A stretch of DNA of 64,000 nucleotides from the NCBI GenBank assembly GCA_964433135.1, contig CAYSQW010000012.1, forward strand, positions 12,793 to 76,792, written 5' to 3'. Positions within the stretch are counted from its first letter, which is position 1. Every line of letters starts with the position of its first letter. This document shows positions 34,330 to 42,539 of the stretch, piece after piece. Position numbers and translations under genes: made by a program. This DNA comes from CAYSQW01 sp964433135. Lineage in GTDB: Bacteria > Acidobacteriota > Aminicenantia > Aminicenantales > Aminicenantaceae. The notes under the pieces were generated by a model, which was not told the origin of the DNA, did not search any database, and saw only the letters and a list, made by a program, of their open reading frames with translations.

Positions 34330-35148
34330 TCAAAAACGGATCCTTTGCATCCCTTCTTCAGCCCTGAGGCGGACATCGGGAATCAAATCCTTGCTTCGAA
34401 TGAAGTGCTTCAATGCCGCGGCGGCCCGTTCTTCCCGCAGGCTGACGATAAGGTCGATAAGGGCGATCTGAACCAGGGGGGATTCCTGGCCGTCCAGAGC
34501 GTTCAGAATACCTTCGCGAACAACGGGATCATTACGGAAGAGGTAGAGGGCGTCCACGGCCGCCAGGCGGATATTAACGCTGGGGTCGTTTTCGAGTGCA
34601 AAAAGCAGGGCCTTAAGGGTTTCCGCATTGGGAGAGTCGGTTCGAGTGCTCAGGTTGACGCCGTAAAGGCGTTTGCTGGCGGCGGGCTGCTCCAGAAGCG
34701 ACACGGCCAGCATTTGACGGGTTCCGTTCACCTCCCGGCGGAGGGATGCGATGTCGGCTCTATGTGCCGCCTCTCCTCTCAGAAAATACCCCGCCGTCAG
34801 TGCCGTGGCGACCAGGAGAAGCGTGATTCCGAACTGCAATGCCGGGCGCTGGGGCCAAAACTTTTGCCACCAGCCGGACAAAAGGGATTTCCATCCCAAA
34901 TTGCGCGGAGCATGTTCCATACCCTGCTTGTAAGCTTCCAGCATGGAATAGAACCGCGTTCTCAATCCTTCTCCCGGCAGTTCTTCCGGCATGACGCCCA
35001 GTTTGGTCCAGACGGCGCTTAAGCTTTCCAGTTCCGCCCGGCATGCGGGACAGGCCGCCGCATGTTCTTGTATGCCTTCCTGTTCGACGGGATCGAGTAC
35101 GCCCAACAAATAGTCAGGGATGTGTGCTCGGAATTGTTGGCAGTTCAT
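34330..35148 (-). CDS. Anti-sigma factor with zinc-finger (zf-HC2) and HEAT-like C-terminus
   Basis: 272 residues. The N-terminal anti-sigma domain has the HXXXCXXC zinc motif HAAACPAC with an upstream Cys, then one membrane helix (about 105-125, LQFGITLLLVATALTAGYFL). The extracytoplasmic part is HEAT-like (RLAAVDALYLF, LVQIALIDLIVSL). The ATGA overlap with the sigma gene (35145-35148) is typical of sigma/anti-sigma pairs made in fixed ratio. The N-terminal domain would sequester the ECF sigma factor in the cytoplasm, with the periplasmic HEAT domain receiving the signal. The signal is unknown. Confidence 0.9.
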   Translation of the reverse strand: MNCQQFRAHIPDYLLGVLDPVEQEGIQEHAAACPACRAELESLSAVWTKLGVMPEELPGEGLRTRFYSMLEAYKQGMEHAPRNLGWKSLLSGWWQKFWPQRPALQFGITLLLVATALTAGYFLRGEAAHRADIASLRREVNGTRQMLAVSLLEQPAASKRLYGVNLSTRTDSPNAETLKALLFALENDPSVNIRLAAVDALYLFRNDPVVREGILNALDGQESPLVQIALIDLIVSLREERAAAALKHFIRSKDLIPDVRLRAEEGMQRIRF

Positions 35149-35717
35149 GAGATCGATCCTCCTGAGATTTCAAAATAAATACGCCCCAGCTCCTTGACGG
35201 CGCGATGGACATGGGCTTTGACGGTTCCGATTTGGCAGCCCATGAGATCGGCGATCTCTCGATACTTCATTCCGTGGAAGCGGGATAGGATAAGCACTTC
35301 TCTTTTTTTTACGGAGAGTCGGGACATGGCTTGTTGAAGAAGTGCGATCTCGGCTCCGGTTTCGAATTCGTTTTCCGGCGCCGGGTCCGGGCCGGTAGGC
35401 TCTTCCCACTGTTCCTCCAGGGGATAGGTGGATTTTTGTTTGCGCAGGTGGTCGATGTGAGCATTGCGCGCGATCTGGAAAAGCCATGTGGTGAACTTGC
35501 TGGTTCCCCGGTAGCTGTGGCGGTATTTGAGGATGCGGCAGAAGATTTCCTGGACAAGATCCTCGCTCACCTGACGGCTTCCTGTAAGTCTGACTAAGAA
35601 ATTGAACAGCGGGACGTGGTGCCTCTCGAAAAGGATGGCCAGCTGTTCGATTTTTCCATCTCTGACATTTTCCATGACTTGGGTATCCGTCAAGGCTTGG
35701 TGCTTTCCAATATTCAT
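35145..35717 (-). CDS. ECF (RpoE-type) RNA polymerase sigma factor
   Basis: 190 residues from 35717 (MNIGKHQALTDTQ); upstream extension lacks homology. Region 2 is visible as LFNFLVRLTGSRQVSEDLVQ and FTTWLFQIARNAHIDHLRK. After an acidic proline-rich linker comes region 4 with REVLILSRFHGMKYREIADL and a helix-turn-helix GCQIGTVKAHVHRAVKEL. It directs transcription of a small regulon, very likely including itself, its anti-sigma factor and the two DUF4097 genes downstream. A possible ECF-type promoter is at 35737-35764. Confidence 0.93.
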   Translation of the reverse strand: MNIGKHQALTDTQVMENVRDGKIEQLAILFERHHVPLFNFLVRLTGSRQVSEDLVQEIFCRILKYRHSYRGTSKFTTWLFQIARNAHIDHLRKQKSTYPLEEQWEEPTGPDPAPENEFETGAEIALLQQAMSRLSVKKREVLILSRFHGMKYREIADLMGCQIGTVKAHVHRAVKELGRIYFEISGGSIS

Positions 35718-35736
35718 GATTTTCCGTTTCAAGGAG

Positions 35737-35764
35737 TTAGACTGCTTTCCCTTAAAAATGTTAC
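35737..35764 (-). promoter_or_regulatory. Possible ECF-type autoregulated promoter
   Basis: On the minus strand GTAAC (35764-35760), 17 bases, GTCTAA (35742-35737), 20 bases before the sigma start. The AAC -35 core and GTC -10 core match the general ECF pattern. No housekeeping pair is evident here. Confidence 0.4.
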
Positions 35765-35814
35765 ATGAAAAGATGAAATAAAGCCATGCGTCCTTATTCG
35801 TCGGAGGGGAGTGA

Positions 35815-35843
35815 TTGACTTGCCTCGGGGGGGGTGTTATAAC
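35815..35843 (+). promoter_or_regulatory. Sigma-70 promoter of purM
   Basis: TTGACT (35815-35820), 17-bp spacer, TATAAC (35838-35843), 25 bases before the purM ATG. Confidence 0.75.
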
Positions 35844-35868
35844 ATGGGAAACGGAATAAGGATGAGCC

Positions 35869-36870
35869 ATGGTTGAGTTGACATACAAAAAAGCCGGAGT
35901 AAATATCGATGCCGCCGATGCTTTCATTTCCAGGATTCAGCCGCTCATCAAAAGGACGCAGGGGCCTGAAATCCTGGGGGGAGCCGGCGGGTTCGGCGGA
36001 TTGTTCCATCCACGATGGTCACGTTACCGAGATCCGGTTCTGGTCGCTTCGACGGACGGAGTAGGAACCAAGCTGCTGTTGGCCGATGTTCAAAACAAGT
36101 ACGATACCATCGGCATCGACCTGGTTGCCATGTGCGTGGATGATGTCGTTTGCGTCGGCGCGCAGCCGCTATTTTTCCTGGATTATATCGCATGCGGCAG
36201 GCTCGATGGAGATAAACTGCACGCGGTGATGAAAGGCATCTCGCGCGGATGCCGCCGGGCCGGTTGTGCCTTGATCGGAGGAGAGACCGCCGAACTGCCG
36301 GGAATGTATGAAGAGGAAGCCATCGATCTGGCGGGATTCTGCGTGGGGATCGTCAGCCGGAATAAAATTATCGATGGAGCGGCCTGTCGCCCCGGAGATA
36401 AAATCATCGGATTGGCGTCCAGCGGAGTCCACAGCAACGGCTTGTCATTGGCCCGCAGGGCGTTTACGAAACAAGAGCTGGGGGGGGCTGTGGGAAAAGA
36501 GCTGCTCAGGCCCACGAAAATCTACGCCGGCATTCTGCCGCCGCTTATGAACCGGTTTCGAATAAAGGCCGTCGCTCACATCACCGGGGGCGGTTTTTAC
36601 GACAACATTCCCCGGGCTCTGCCGTCGGGATTGGGGGCGCGCATCGTTCGCGGATCCTGGAAGGTTCCCGCGATATTCAATCGCATTCAGCAACGGGGGA
36701 AGATAGCGGATGAGGAGATGTTCCGCACCTTCAACATGGGAGTGGGCATGATCCTGGTGGTGGGTTCGCGCAGCGTATCCGGGCTGATGGCAAAATGCGG
36801 AGAACTTAAGCAGAAAGCATGGGTCATCGGGGACGTCGTGGCCGGGAACGGGGACGTCGAGATCTCGTAA
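35869..36870 (+). CDS. purM: Phosphoribosylformylglycinamidine cyclo-ligase (AIR synthetase)
   Basis: 333 residues. It closes the imidazole ring of 5-aminoimidazole ribonucleotide using ATP in purine synthesis. Motifs: YKKAGVNIDAAD at the N-terminus, STDGVGTKLLLA, GIDLVAMCVDDVVCVGAQPLFFLDY, ALIGGETAELPGMY, LASSGVHSNGLSLAR and HITGGGFYDNIPRALP. Complete and colinear with the family. It stands alone; no other pur gene is present. The promoter is at 35815-35843, and the gene is divergent from the ECF sigma gene. Confidence 0.96.
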   Translation: MVELTYKKAGVNIDAADAFISRIQPLIKRTQGPEILGGAGGFGGLFHPRWSRYRDPVLVASTDGVGTKLLLADVQNKYDTIGIDLVAMCVDDVVCVGAQPLFFLDYIACGRLDGDKLHAVMKGISRGCRRAGCALIGGETAELPGMYEEEAIDLAGFCVGIVSRNKIIDGAACRPGDKIIGLASSGVHSNGLSLARRAFTKQELGGAVGKELLRPTKIYAGILPPLMNRFRIKAVAHITGGGFYDNIPRALPSGLGARIVRGSWKVPAIFNRIQQRGKIADEEMFRTFNMGVGMILVVGSRSVSGLMAKCGELKQKAWVIGDVVAGNGDVEIS

Positions 36871-36937
36871 TCATTTTTATCAGAAAAAATTCTCTCCGTC
36901 CTCATTGGTGTCATTGTGGAAAGGGATCCGGGGATCG

Positions 36938-36965
36938 TTGCATCGCGCGATGTTCATGTTATACT
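36938..36965 (+). promoter_or_regulatory. Probable promoter of the 37005 barrel gene
   Basis: TTGCAT (36938-36943), 16-bp spacer, TATACT (36960-36965), about 40 bases before the start codon. Confidence 0.45.
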
Positions 36966-37004
36966 GGTTGATACGGATCGGTCTGGATGAAGCCGGAGAG
37001 AGGC

Positions 37005-37667
37005 ATGATGCGTGCTGACGGTATGAAACGGATGTTTAAACGGGGAATCGGTTTGGGATTGTTGCTGATGGTGCTTTTGCCCGGATTCGGCCGGGCGCAA
37101 AAAGTCAGGGTGTCGTTCCTTACCGGGGGATGCATCACGTTCGCATACGGTTCAGAACAGGATTATGTCCTGGGGGAAAACGACTTTCCCGTTACACCCG
37201 CTCATTCGTCATTTCACTTAGGGAGCGCTTTGGGAGTGCCGCTGAGTGAAAAGCTGTTGCTGGAACTTGACGGGCGGTTTATCTTTTCTTCGCCGGTGAC
37301 TCTGGAAGATCCTTCCGATGAGGATACGGTGCGGATCGACACCTCGAATCATCTCATGGTGGGAGTGAACCTGATCTATCGGGTAAGCGGAAGCCGCTTC
37401 AGGCCTTATATTCTGGTCGGCGCCGGATTCGATAAGGTTTTTGCCGAAGATATGACCGCTACCTCGGAATACGGCTTCGATATCATTTTTGAGGCTCCTT
37501 CCGGTGGTGAAAGCCTGGATCCTCTGATAAATATCGGCGCCGGCGGGATGTTCGCACTGAGTCAGCGGCTGGCGCTGCGAATGGATGCCCGTTATGCGCT
37601 GATAGCGGACAAGACCAATAAACCCAGCAGTCTGAGTTTTTCGCTGGGATTCGCCACCTGGTTTTAA
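37005..37667 (+). CDS. Outer-membrane beta-barrel protein of unknown function
   Basis: 220 residues from 37005, where GGAGAGAGG precedes the ATG. Signal peptide with a short basic N-region (MKRMFKRGIGLGLLLMVLLP, ending GRAQ). The mature part alternates hydrophobic and polar residues (ELDGRFIFSS, LMVGVNLIYRVSG, YILVGAGFDKVF, ALRMDARYALIAD) and ends in aromatic FATWF, the C-terminal Phe signal for barrel insertion. It resembles eight-strand OmpA/OmpW-like barrels. No ligand is indicated. It lies between purM and a decayed VWA gene. Confidence 0.75.
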   Translation: MMRADGMKRMFKRGIGLGLLLMVLLPGFGRAQKVRVSFLTGGCITFAYGSEQDYVLGENDFPVTPAHSSFHLGSALGVPLSEKLLLELDGRFIFSSPVTLEDPSDEDTVRIDTSNHLMVGVNLIYRVSGSRFRPYILVGAGFDKVFAEDMTATSEYGFDIIFEAPSGGESLDPLINIGAGGMFALSQRLALRMDARYALIADKTNKPSSLSFSLGFATWF

Positions 37668-37696
37668 CCGGCTATGATTTCCTTCCGCCTGTTCTG

Positions 37697-37935
37697 ATGC
37701 AATTCTCTCCGCAATTTCCCATCGCTCCGGATCGCACGTCTCATGCGTTCAAATTTTACGCCGCCGTGGTGGAGTTCGATATGCTGTTGAGGGGTTCGGA
37801 ATTTAAAGCCGATTCTTCCCACCGTGATGTTCTGGCTCCGGCCAGGGGGGGCCCGATCCTTATGGAGATCAAGCCGAATTCATCTACCTGGTAGAAATCC
37901 GCCGCTTGCTGGGAAATGGACTTCTGGCTCCGTGA
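37697..37935 (+). pseudogene. Frameshifted remnant of a YfbK-type VWA protein (DUF3520 C-terminus)
   Basis: Two adjacent frames together encode the C-terminal DUF3520 domain found at the end of YfbK-type von Willebrand factor A proteins. Frame one gives AFKFYAAVVEFDMLLRGSEF and DVLAPARG. At the G-run 37845-37851 the match shifts frame and continues as DPYGDQAEFIYLVEIRRLLG up to a stop at 37933-37935. The VWA domain itself, normally several hundred residues upstream, is absent because a different gene ends at 37667. So this is a 5'-truncated and frameshifted relic, not merely a sequencing slip. A hairpin follows directly at 37950-37974, presumably its old terminator. Confidence 0.7.
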
Positions 37936-37949
37936 AAAACAGGTATAAA

Positions 37950-37974
37950 AGGGGCGGGAAGGGATCCCGCCCCT
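37950..37974 (+). terminator. Strong GC hairpin after the VWA remnant
   Basis: AGGGGCGGG pairs perfectly with CCCGCCCCT around a 7-base loop. The following TCTTGCATTG is only weakly T-rich, so termination efficiency is uncertain. Confidence 0.6.
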
Positions 37975-38082
37975 CTTGCATTGTGAAAAGCTCCTTTTCC
38001 CCTCGGATCGCTCTCAACGGAGTCTCTTTCCAAGGGGAAATTGGACGGGATGGATCGGAAAGGCGCGATAGGCGTCGGGCGG

Positions 38083-38111
38083 TTGACCTGGTGAGGAAGC
38101 TGTGTTATAAG
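38083..38111 (+). promoter_or_regulatory. Sigma-70 promoter of the M14 peptidase gene
   Basis: TTGACC (38083-38088), 17-bp spacer, TATAAG (38106-38111), about 49 bases before the ATG. Confidence 0.7.
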
Positions 38112-38159
38112 CTTTTGTTGGAACCGCCAACCATTGTTTCGTCAGAAGGGAGAAAACTC

Positions 38160-40949
38160 ATGAACAAAAAAGGCTTCTTTGCAGCGGTCGTTGCCCTCGT
38201 TTTTCTGAGCTCTCCCGCTTTCCCTCAGGAGCGGATCGACCGGGAGGCCGGAAAAAAGATCCTGGAATACACGACCGACTCGCGTTATCTGACGAAGCTG
38301 GTGGATCATCTCCCCTACTCGGAGAAAGTTCCGGCTCCGCATGAAATGTTGGGATATGTGACAGGGGCGCCGGGGAAAATGACCTACTATGAGGATATCC
38401 TGCGCTATTTTCAGGCATTGGATGAAACCAGTGACAGGGTGAAAATATTCGAGGTCGGCAAGAGTCATGGGGGCAACACGATGATCGTGGCGGCGATCGC
38501 GGATGCCAACAGCATCATCGACCTTGATCTTTTTCGTGGGGATACCAAGCGCCTTTCCGACCCGCGTTCTTGCAACGCGGAAGCCATGAAGATGATCGTG
38601 AAGGAAGCCAAACCTTTCTATTTGTTTACCGGAGGTCTGCATTCCTCTGAAACCGGAAGCCCGGAAATGCTGATGGAGCTGGCTTACCGCCTGGCCGTAG
38701 GTGAAGAGCTTTTTATACGCCGTATCCGCAACAACGTCATTACGCTCATCATTCCGGTTCTGGAAATCGATGGGTGGAACCGCCAGGTGGACTGGTATTA
38801 CCGCCACACCAAAAAGGTTTCCAGATATGAAGACATTCCCCGTACCTCCCCGCCGATCTGGGGGAAATATGTCGCCCATGACAATAACCGGGACGGCATC
38901 ATGCTCAGTCAGCCGCTGTCCCGGAACATGAACGAAGCCTTTTTCATGTTCTATCCGCAGGTCGTCCATGACCTGCATGAAAGCGTTCCCCTGCTTTATG
39001 TCAGCACCGGTACCGGACCTTATTACCCGAGCCTCAGCCCGATATTGCGGAATGAATGGCAGTGGCTTGCTTTTAACGAAGTCACTCAGATGACCAGCCT
39101 TGGAGTTCCGGGCGTCTGGACATGGGGGTTTTTCACCGGCTGGTATCCGGGATATGGAGCCTGGTCCGGAAACAACCATAATGCGATCAGCCGCTTCTAT
39201 GAGACGTTTGGGAATGCGGGCGCGAATACGTATGAACGGATCATCAGTGAAACACCCGGGAAGGGCCGAACATCCGAGGAATGGTACCGGCCGCTGCCGC
39301 CCCCGGCGAAAACCCTCTGGAGTATGCGCAATAACATCAACCTGCAGGAAAGCGGATGCCTGCTGGCATTGGAATTCACGGCCCGTCATAAGGATACGAT
39401 CCTGGAAAATTTTTGGAAGAAAGCGCATAATGCGGTTCTTAAAGGGCGAACGGAGAAACCGTATGCCTGGATCATCCCTCTGCGGCAAAACGACCTGGTC
39501 GCCGCCCGGCGTCTTCTGCATGTGCTTCAACTTCATAGAATCGAAGTCCAACAGCTGACGGAGAATTTTTCCATCGGGGATCGGGTGTTCCCGGCGGGGA
39601 GTGTCGTGGTGCGCATGGATCAGCCCTACCGCAATTTCGCGAAATCGCTGCTGGAAATCCAGGAATGGCCGGAGCACAGCAAAACGCGGCCTTACGATGC
39701 GACGACCTGGACCGTGGGATTGATGATGGGCATCGATACGGCACGTATTGAAGATAAAATGGTGCTGCAGGCGCCTATGCGGACATTGAACAGCAATCCG
39801 TTTATAGGGGTTTTGACCGGGAAAAACGTTCCGGGAAATATCTTCATCCCTCCCCAGGGAAATTCAACGCTGTCGGCCGTATTGGCTCTGGAAGGGGAGG
39901 ATATCTTCATCTCCGACCAGGCCATTGAAACAGCGGAGCGCACGTTTCCGCCCGGAACATTGATCTGCCGGGAAGAATCCCGAAATCGCATCGAAACCGT
40001 CTGCAGAAACATCGGCGTCAACGCGTTCGCCGTAGCGGAAGAATTTCCCGCACCGCGCAAACTATCCCTGCCCCGCCTGGGGCTGTATTCGGCATGGTTC
40101 ACGACTCAAGATCCGGGTTGGGCCCGCTTCACTCTCGACAGCGTTCGTATCCCCTGGACCTGGATCACCAAGGAGAGGGTCCGTAAGGGAGGCTTGAACG
40201 GCGAGTTCGATGTGATTATCATTCCGCATCACGGCAGCCGTGCGAACGGCGTCTCTTTTTTACGCGGGATCGACCGCCGCCATGGTCCCTTGGATTATAT
40301 CCAAAGCGAGGAATTTCCGTACTTGGGTACTCCGGTGAGCTCAGAGGATATCACCGGGGGGCTGGGAATGGAGGGCTTGTCCGCGCTGGAAAAATTCGTG
40401 AGCAACGGGGGGACTTTGATCACTCTGGGTACGGGAAGCCGACTGGTCACGGATTTCGGGATGCTTTCCGGGATACAATCCCGCTCCGTCCCCGAGCTTG
40501 TATGTCCGGGGACGTTGGTATCGGGTTGGACGAGGCAGAGGAACCATCCCGTAGCTTACGGAGTCGGGGAGCACCCCGTTATCTACAGGGGAAAGATGCC
40601 GGTCTTCGAAGTGGAGAAACACATGCGATCTCGTGTGGTGATGCAGTTCGGCACCCGGCTGCCGGTGGATGTCATGAACGCGATGAGTTCGCCGCAGAAA
40701 TCGGCTCACGAAATCCTCAGGAAAGAATATCCCTTGAAAATAAGCGGTCTGTTGCGGGAGGATCAAGCTTTGGACGGCAGTGCGGCGGTTGTCGATGCTC
40801 CTCTGGGGAGAGGGCGTATCGTGCTGTTTGCCTTCAATCCGTTCCACCGCTGGATGAACCAGATGAATTTCCCGCTGGTATTCAATGCCATCCTCAACTG
40901 GGACGCCCCCTCGATGTTGCGAAGGCGTCCTCCCACCGAAGAGCGCTGA
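38160..40949 (+). CDS. Secreted M14-family zinc carboxypeptidase-like protein
   Basis: 929 residues from 38160 (GGGAG ribosome site); the frame is open upstream but that part shows no homology. Signal peptide about 1-22. The M14 catalytic domain spans about residues 50-420: HXXE zinc motif HSSE (His161, Glu164) in FTGGLHSSETGSP, LEIDGWNRQVDWYYR, and the later HDLHES (about 270-275), where the third zinc ligand is expected. The second half (about 430-929) is a glutamine-amidotransferase-like region of the kind often appended to large M14 proteins. It probably trims peptides outside the inner membrane, in keeping with the secreted M24 and C69 peptidases downstream. Confidence 0.85.
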   Translation: MNKKGFFAAVVALVFLSSPAFPQERIDREAGKKILEYTTDSRYLTKLVDHLPYSEKVPAPHEMLGYVTGAPGKMTYYEDILRYFQALDETSDRVKIFEVGKSHGGNTMIVAAIADANSIIDLDLFRGDTKRLSDPRSCNAEAMKMIVKEAKPFYLFTGGLHSSETGSPEMLMELAYRLAVGEELFIRRIRNNVITLIIPVLEIDGWNRQVDWYYRHTKKVSRYEDIPRTSPPIWGKYVAHDNNRDGIMLSQPLSRNMNEAFFMFYPQVVHDLHESVPLLYVSTGTGPYYPSLSPILRNEWQWLAFNEVTQMTSLGVPGVWTWGFFTGWYPGYGAWSGNNHNAISRFYETFGNAGANTYERIISETPGKGRTSEEWYRPLPPPAKTLWSMRNNINLQESGCLLALEFTARHKDTILENFWKKAHNAVLKGRTEKPYAWIIPLRQNDLVAARRLLHVLQLHRIEVQQLTENFSIGDRVFPAGSVVVRMDQPYRNFAKSLLEIQEWPEHSKTRPYDATTWTVGLMMGIDTARIEDKMVLQAPMRTLNSNPFIGVLTGKNVPGNIFIPPQGNSTLSAVLALEGEDIFISDQAIETAERTFPPGTLICREESRNRIETVCRNIGVNAFAVAEEFPAPRKLSLPRLGLYSAWFTTQDPGWARFTLDSVRIPWTWITKERVRKGGLNGEFDVIIIPHHGSRANGVSFLRGIDRRHGPLDYIQSEEFPYLGTPVSSEDITGGLGMEGLSALEKFVSNGGTLITLGTGSRLVTDFGMLSGIQSRSVPELVCPGTLVSGWTRQRNHPVAYGVGEHPVIYRGKMPVFEVEKHMRSRVVMQFGTRLPVDVMNAMSSPQKSAHEILRKEYPLKISGLLREDQALDGSAAVVDAPLGRGRIVLFAFNPFHRWMNQMNFPLVFNAILNWDAPSMLRRRPPTEER

Positions 40950-40959
40950 GGCTGTTTCC

Positions 40960-41568
40960 TCAATGGAAACCGATGTTCACCTTCAGGTAGAGCAGGGCTC
41001 CTTTTCCCAGCAGGTTCTCTCCATATGAAAATCGGGCCTTTACCGAGGGTGTGATCGGAACGGCCACCGCCGGCCCTAAATAGAATGTTGCGTTCCCGCC
41101 TAGATTCTTCTTCCCGAATCCGATGAGTCCCGCCTGAACCGACCGCTTGCGGCCGAGAGAATAATATAGGGTCGGGATCACATAGTAATGATCGACGGAT
41201 GAGGGATTCAAGCCCTGGAAATATCTAAGCTGGAGTTTGGCCTTGAACGGGGGGGGAGCAAAGGGCAGTGGAGCGTCCAAGCGGGCGCCCAGCCACCTGC
41301 CGTGATGATTATCCCCTTTCATGTAGATATAAGCGGTCCATGTGGAGAAATCCCTGCCGACCAGAAGATCGATCCGATAGGTTTCTCCGGGGAGGGTGAA
41401 GTCCGCCGGGCGAAATTTATAGATGATGTTCCGTGAACTGTACGTCAGTTCCAAAACGTTTTTCTCTTTCATCGTATTTCCGAAGGCGGGAAGTGAAATA
41501 CTCGGGAATACCAGGATCAAATAAAGGCTCAAGCTTGCGAGACGAAGATAGGGTAATCCGGTATTCAT
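40960..41568 (-). CDS. Probable outer-membrane beta-barrel protein
   Basis: 202 residues. N-terminal signal (LASLSLYLILVFPSISLPAFG), then alternating strands: VLELTYSSRNIIYKFRPADF, YRIDLLVGRDFSTWTAYIYM, KAKLQLRYFQGL, YVIPTLYYSLG, ATFYLGPAVAVPI and a final YLKVNIGFH. A short barrel of perhaps 8-10 strands is likely. No family recognised. The second methionine at the NTMKEKN position would remove the signal, so the longer start is kept. It converges with the M14 gene with a 10-base gap. Confidence 0.65.
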   Translation of the reverse strand: MNTGLPYLRLASLSLYLILVFPSISLPAFGNTMKEKNVLELTYSSRNIIYKFRPADFTLPGETYRIDLLVGRDFSTWTAYIYMKGDNHHGRWLGARLDAPLPFAPPPFKAKLQLRYFQGLNPSSVDHYYVIPTLYYSLGRKRSVQAGLIGFGKKNLGGNATFYLGPAVAVPITPSVKARFSYGENLLGKGALLYLKVNIGFH

Positions 41569-41604
41569 CTTTTTTTTGGGAAACGTGTTGCAGTGGAAAT
41601 CAAG

Positions 41605-41636
41605 CGAGCCGGATAGGCCTCAGCCCTTCCGGCTCG
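41605..41636 (-). terminator. Hairpin downstream of the first response regulator
   Basis: CGAGCCGG (41605-41612) pairs with CCGGCTCG (41629-41636) across 16 bases. On the plus strand it is followed by a seven-base T-run; on the minus strand, the orientation of the flanking genes, only by CTTGATTT. It most likely ends the response-regulator transcript. Confidence 0.5.
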
Positions 41637-41664
41637 GTTTTTTCAAAAAAGAAAGTGTATTGGT

Positions 41665-42063
41665 TCAGGCCTCCAGTACCTCATTGATCTTGGAGAGAAG
41701 TTCATTCGGTTTGACGGGTTTCTCCATGAAGGCTTTTACAGGCATCCATCTTTCGTCGGGCTTGTATTCGAAGGGAAGATTCCTTACCTTGCGTACCCCG
41801 GAAAGAATGATAATCGGGATATCCTTGAGCAGGGGCTCGCCGTGAAGTTCACGGGATATTTCGAATCCATCCGGGCCTGTGCTTCCGGCAAACATGACGT
41901 CGAGCAGGATCAGATCCGGCTTGACGTCCTTTACCGTTTGAATGATGTTTTCTGATTTGTACGTATAAAATGGATTGAATCCAGCACTATCCAGCAGTGT
42001 TTTCAAGGAATCAACGAGCTGCACATCATCATCAGCAATCAGGATTTTTTTCTTGTTGGTCAT
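41665..42063 (-). CDS. Single-domain response regulator (CheY-like), hydrogenase-associated subtype, copy 1
   Basis: 132 residues from 42063 (AAGGAGG ribosome site). Receiver landmarks: acidic pair in ILIADDD, phospho-acceptor Asp in LILLDVMF, switch Ser in IILSGVRK, and Lys in FMEKPVKP. Between the switch Ser and that Lys lies an unusual insertion, NLPFEYKPDERWMPVKAF. The same insertion occurs in the second regulator at 52177-52563, and both flank the hydrogenase operon. No output domain is present, so it acts by protein contact. It diverges from rex, with the Rex operator in the shared intergenic region. Confidence 0.92.
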   Translation of the reverse strand: MTNKKKILIADDDVQLVDSLKTLLDSAGFNPFYTYKSENIIQTVKDVKPDLILLDVMFAGSTGPDGFEISRELHGEPLLKDIPIIILSGVRKVRNLPFEYKPDERWMPVKAFMEKPVKPNELLSKINEVLEA

Positions 42064-42401
42064 AGTCGAAACCTCCTTTTTGGTTTTCGTATCCGATGGA
42101 TACTCTTGAGATACGGCATCTTTGCTTGAATAAGGCAGGGATGCCTTGAATCCCGCCCGGGTTGACGGAAACCGGAATTTCCGGTTGTACGGCCAACGCA
42201 ACGGTGTGTTTCCTGACCGGGTCCCGCGGAGGAAAATCCTTTGGCGGGATAATGTTATAAAAACAAAATTTTCGCTTGATTTTTATCATTTTTAATCAAT
42301 CATCATAGCATAATTTTTTGGCTTTTGCCTCTTTTAACTTTGGTTTTTGTGAAAAAAAATCCCAGGAGCGGAAAAGGCAACGGGCACCCTGCTTGGATAT
42401 A
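42064..42401. other. AT-rich divergent intergenic region between regulator and rex
   Basis: About 340 bases without a gene, markedly AT-rich compared with its surroundings (long A and T runs between 42250 and 42360). A TTGTGAA half-site like the Rex box occurs near 42344-42350 without its other arm. The response-regulator promoter must lie here on the minus strand, but I cannot pick a clear -35/-10 pair. Confidence 0.5.
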
Positions 42402-42419
42402 ATGTGAAATATTTCACAA
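42402..42419. promoter_or_regulatory. Rex operator (redox box)
   Basis: ATGTGAAATATTTCACAA contains the perfect palindrome TGTGAAATATTTCACA (42403-42418) and matches the known Rex consensus TTGTGAANNNNTTCACAA at 17 of 18 positions counting the free centre. It lies immediately upstream of the -35 box of the rex promoter, in the region shared with the divergent response regulator. Rex would leave it when the NADH/NAD+ ratio rises. Confidence 0.9.
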
Positions 42420-42425
42420 ATAATA

Positions 42426-42454
42426 TTGACATCCCTATGGCGAATGCGTAATAT
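42426..42454 (+). promoter_or_regulatory. Consensus sigma-70 promoter of the rex-hydrogenase operon
   Basis: TTGACA (42426-42431), exactly 17 bases, TATAAT-like TAATAT (42449-42454). The leader to the rex start is about 80 bases. Confidence 0.85.
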
Positions 42455-42539
42455 TTGATTTGATGTTACAAAAAGAGCAAGGAGACCATGTGCACGCAGG
42501 CGGCAATGGAAATGCAAGCCTGGAACCGGAGGGGGTTCA

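Noticed and set aside
37824..38159. Upstream extension of the M14 frame
   Set aside because: It would place the promoter (38083-38111), a terminator hairpin and the VWA remnant inside the gene, and would bury the signal peptide.
38142..39677. 511-codon minus-strand frame opposite the M14 peptidase
   Set aside because: The plus strand shows signal peptide and zinc-site motifs; the antisense frame is compositional.
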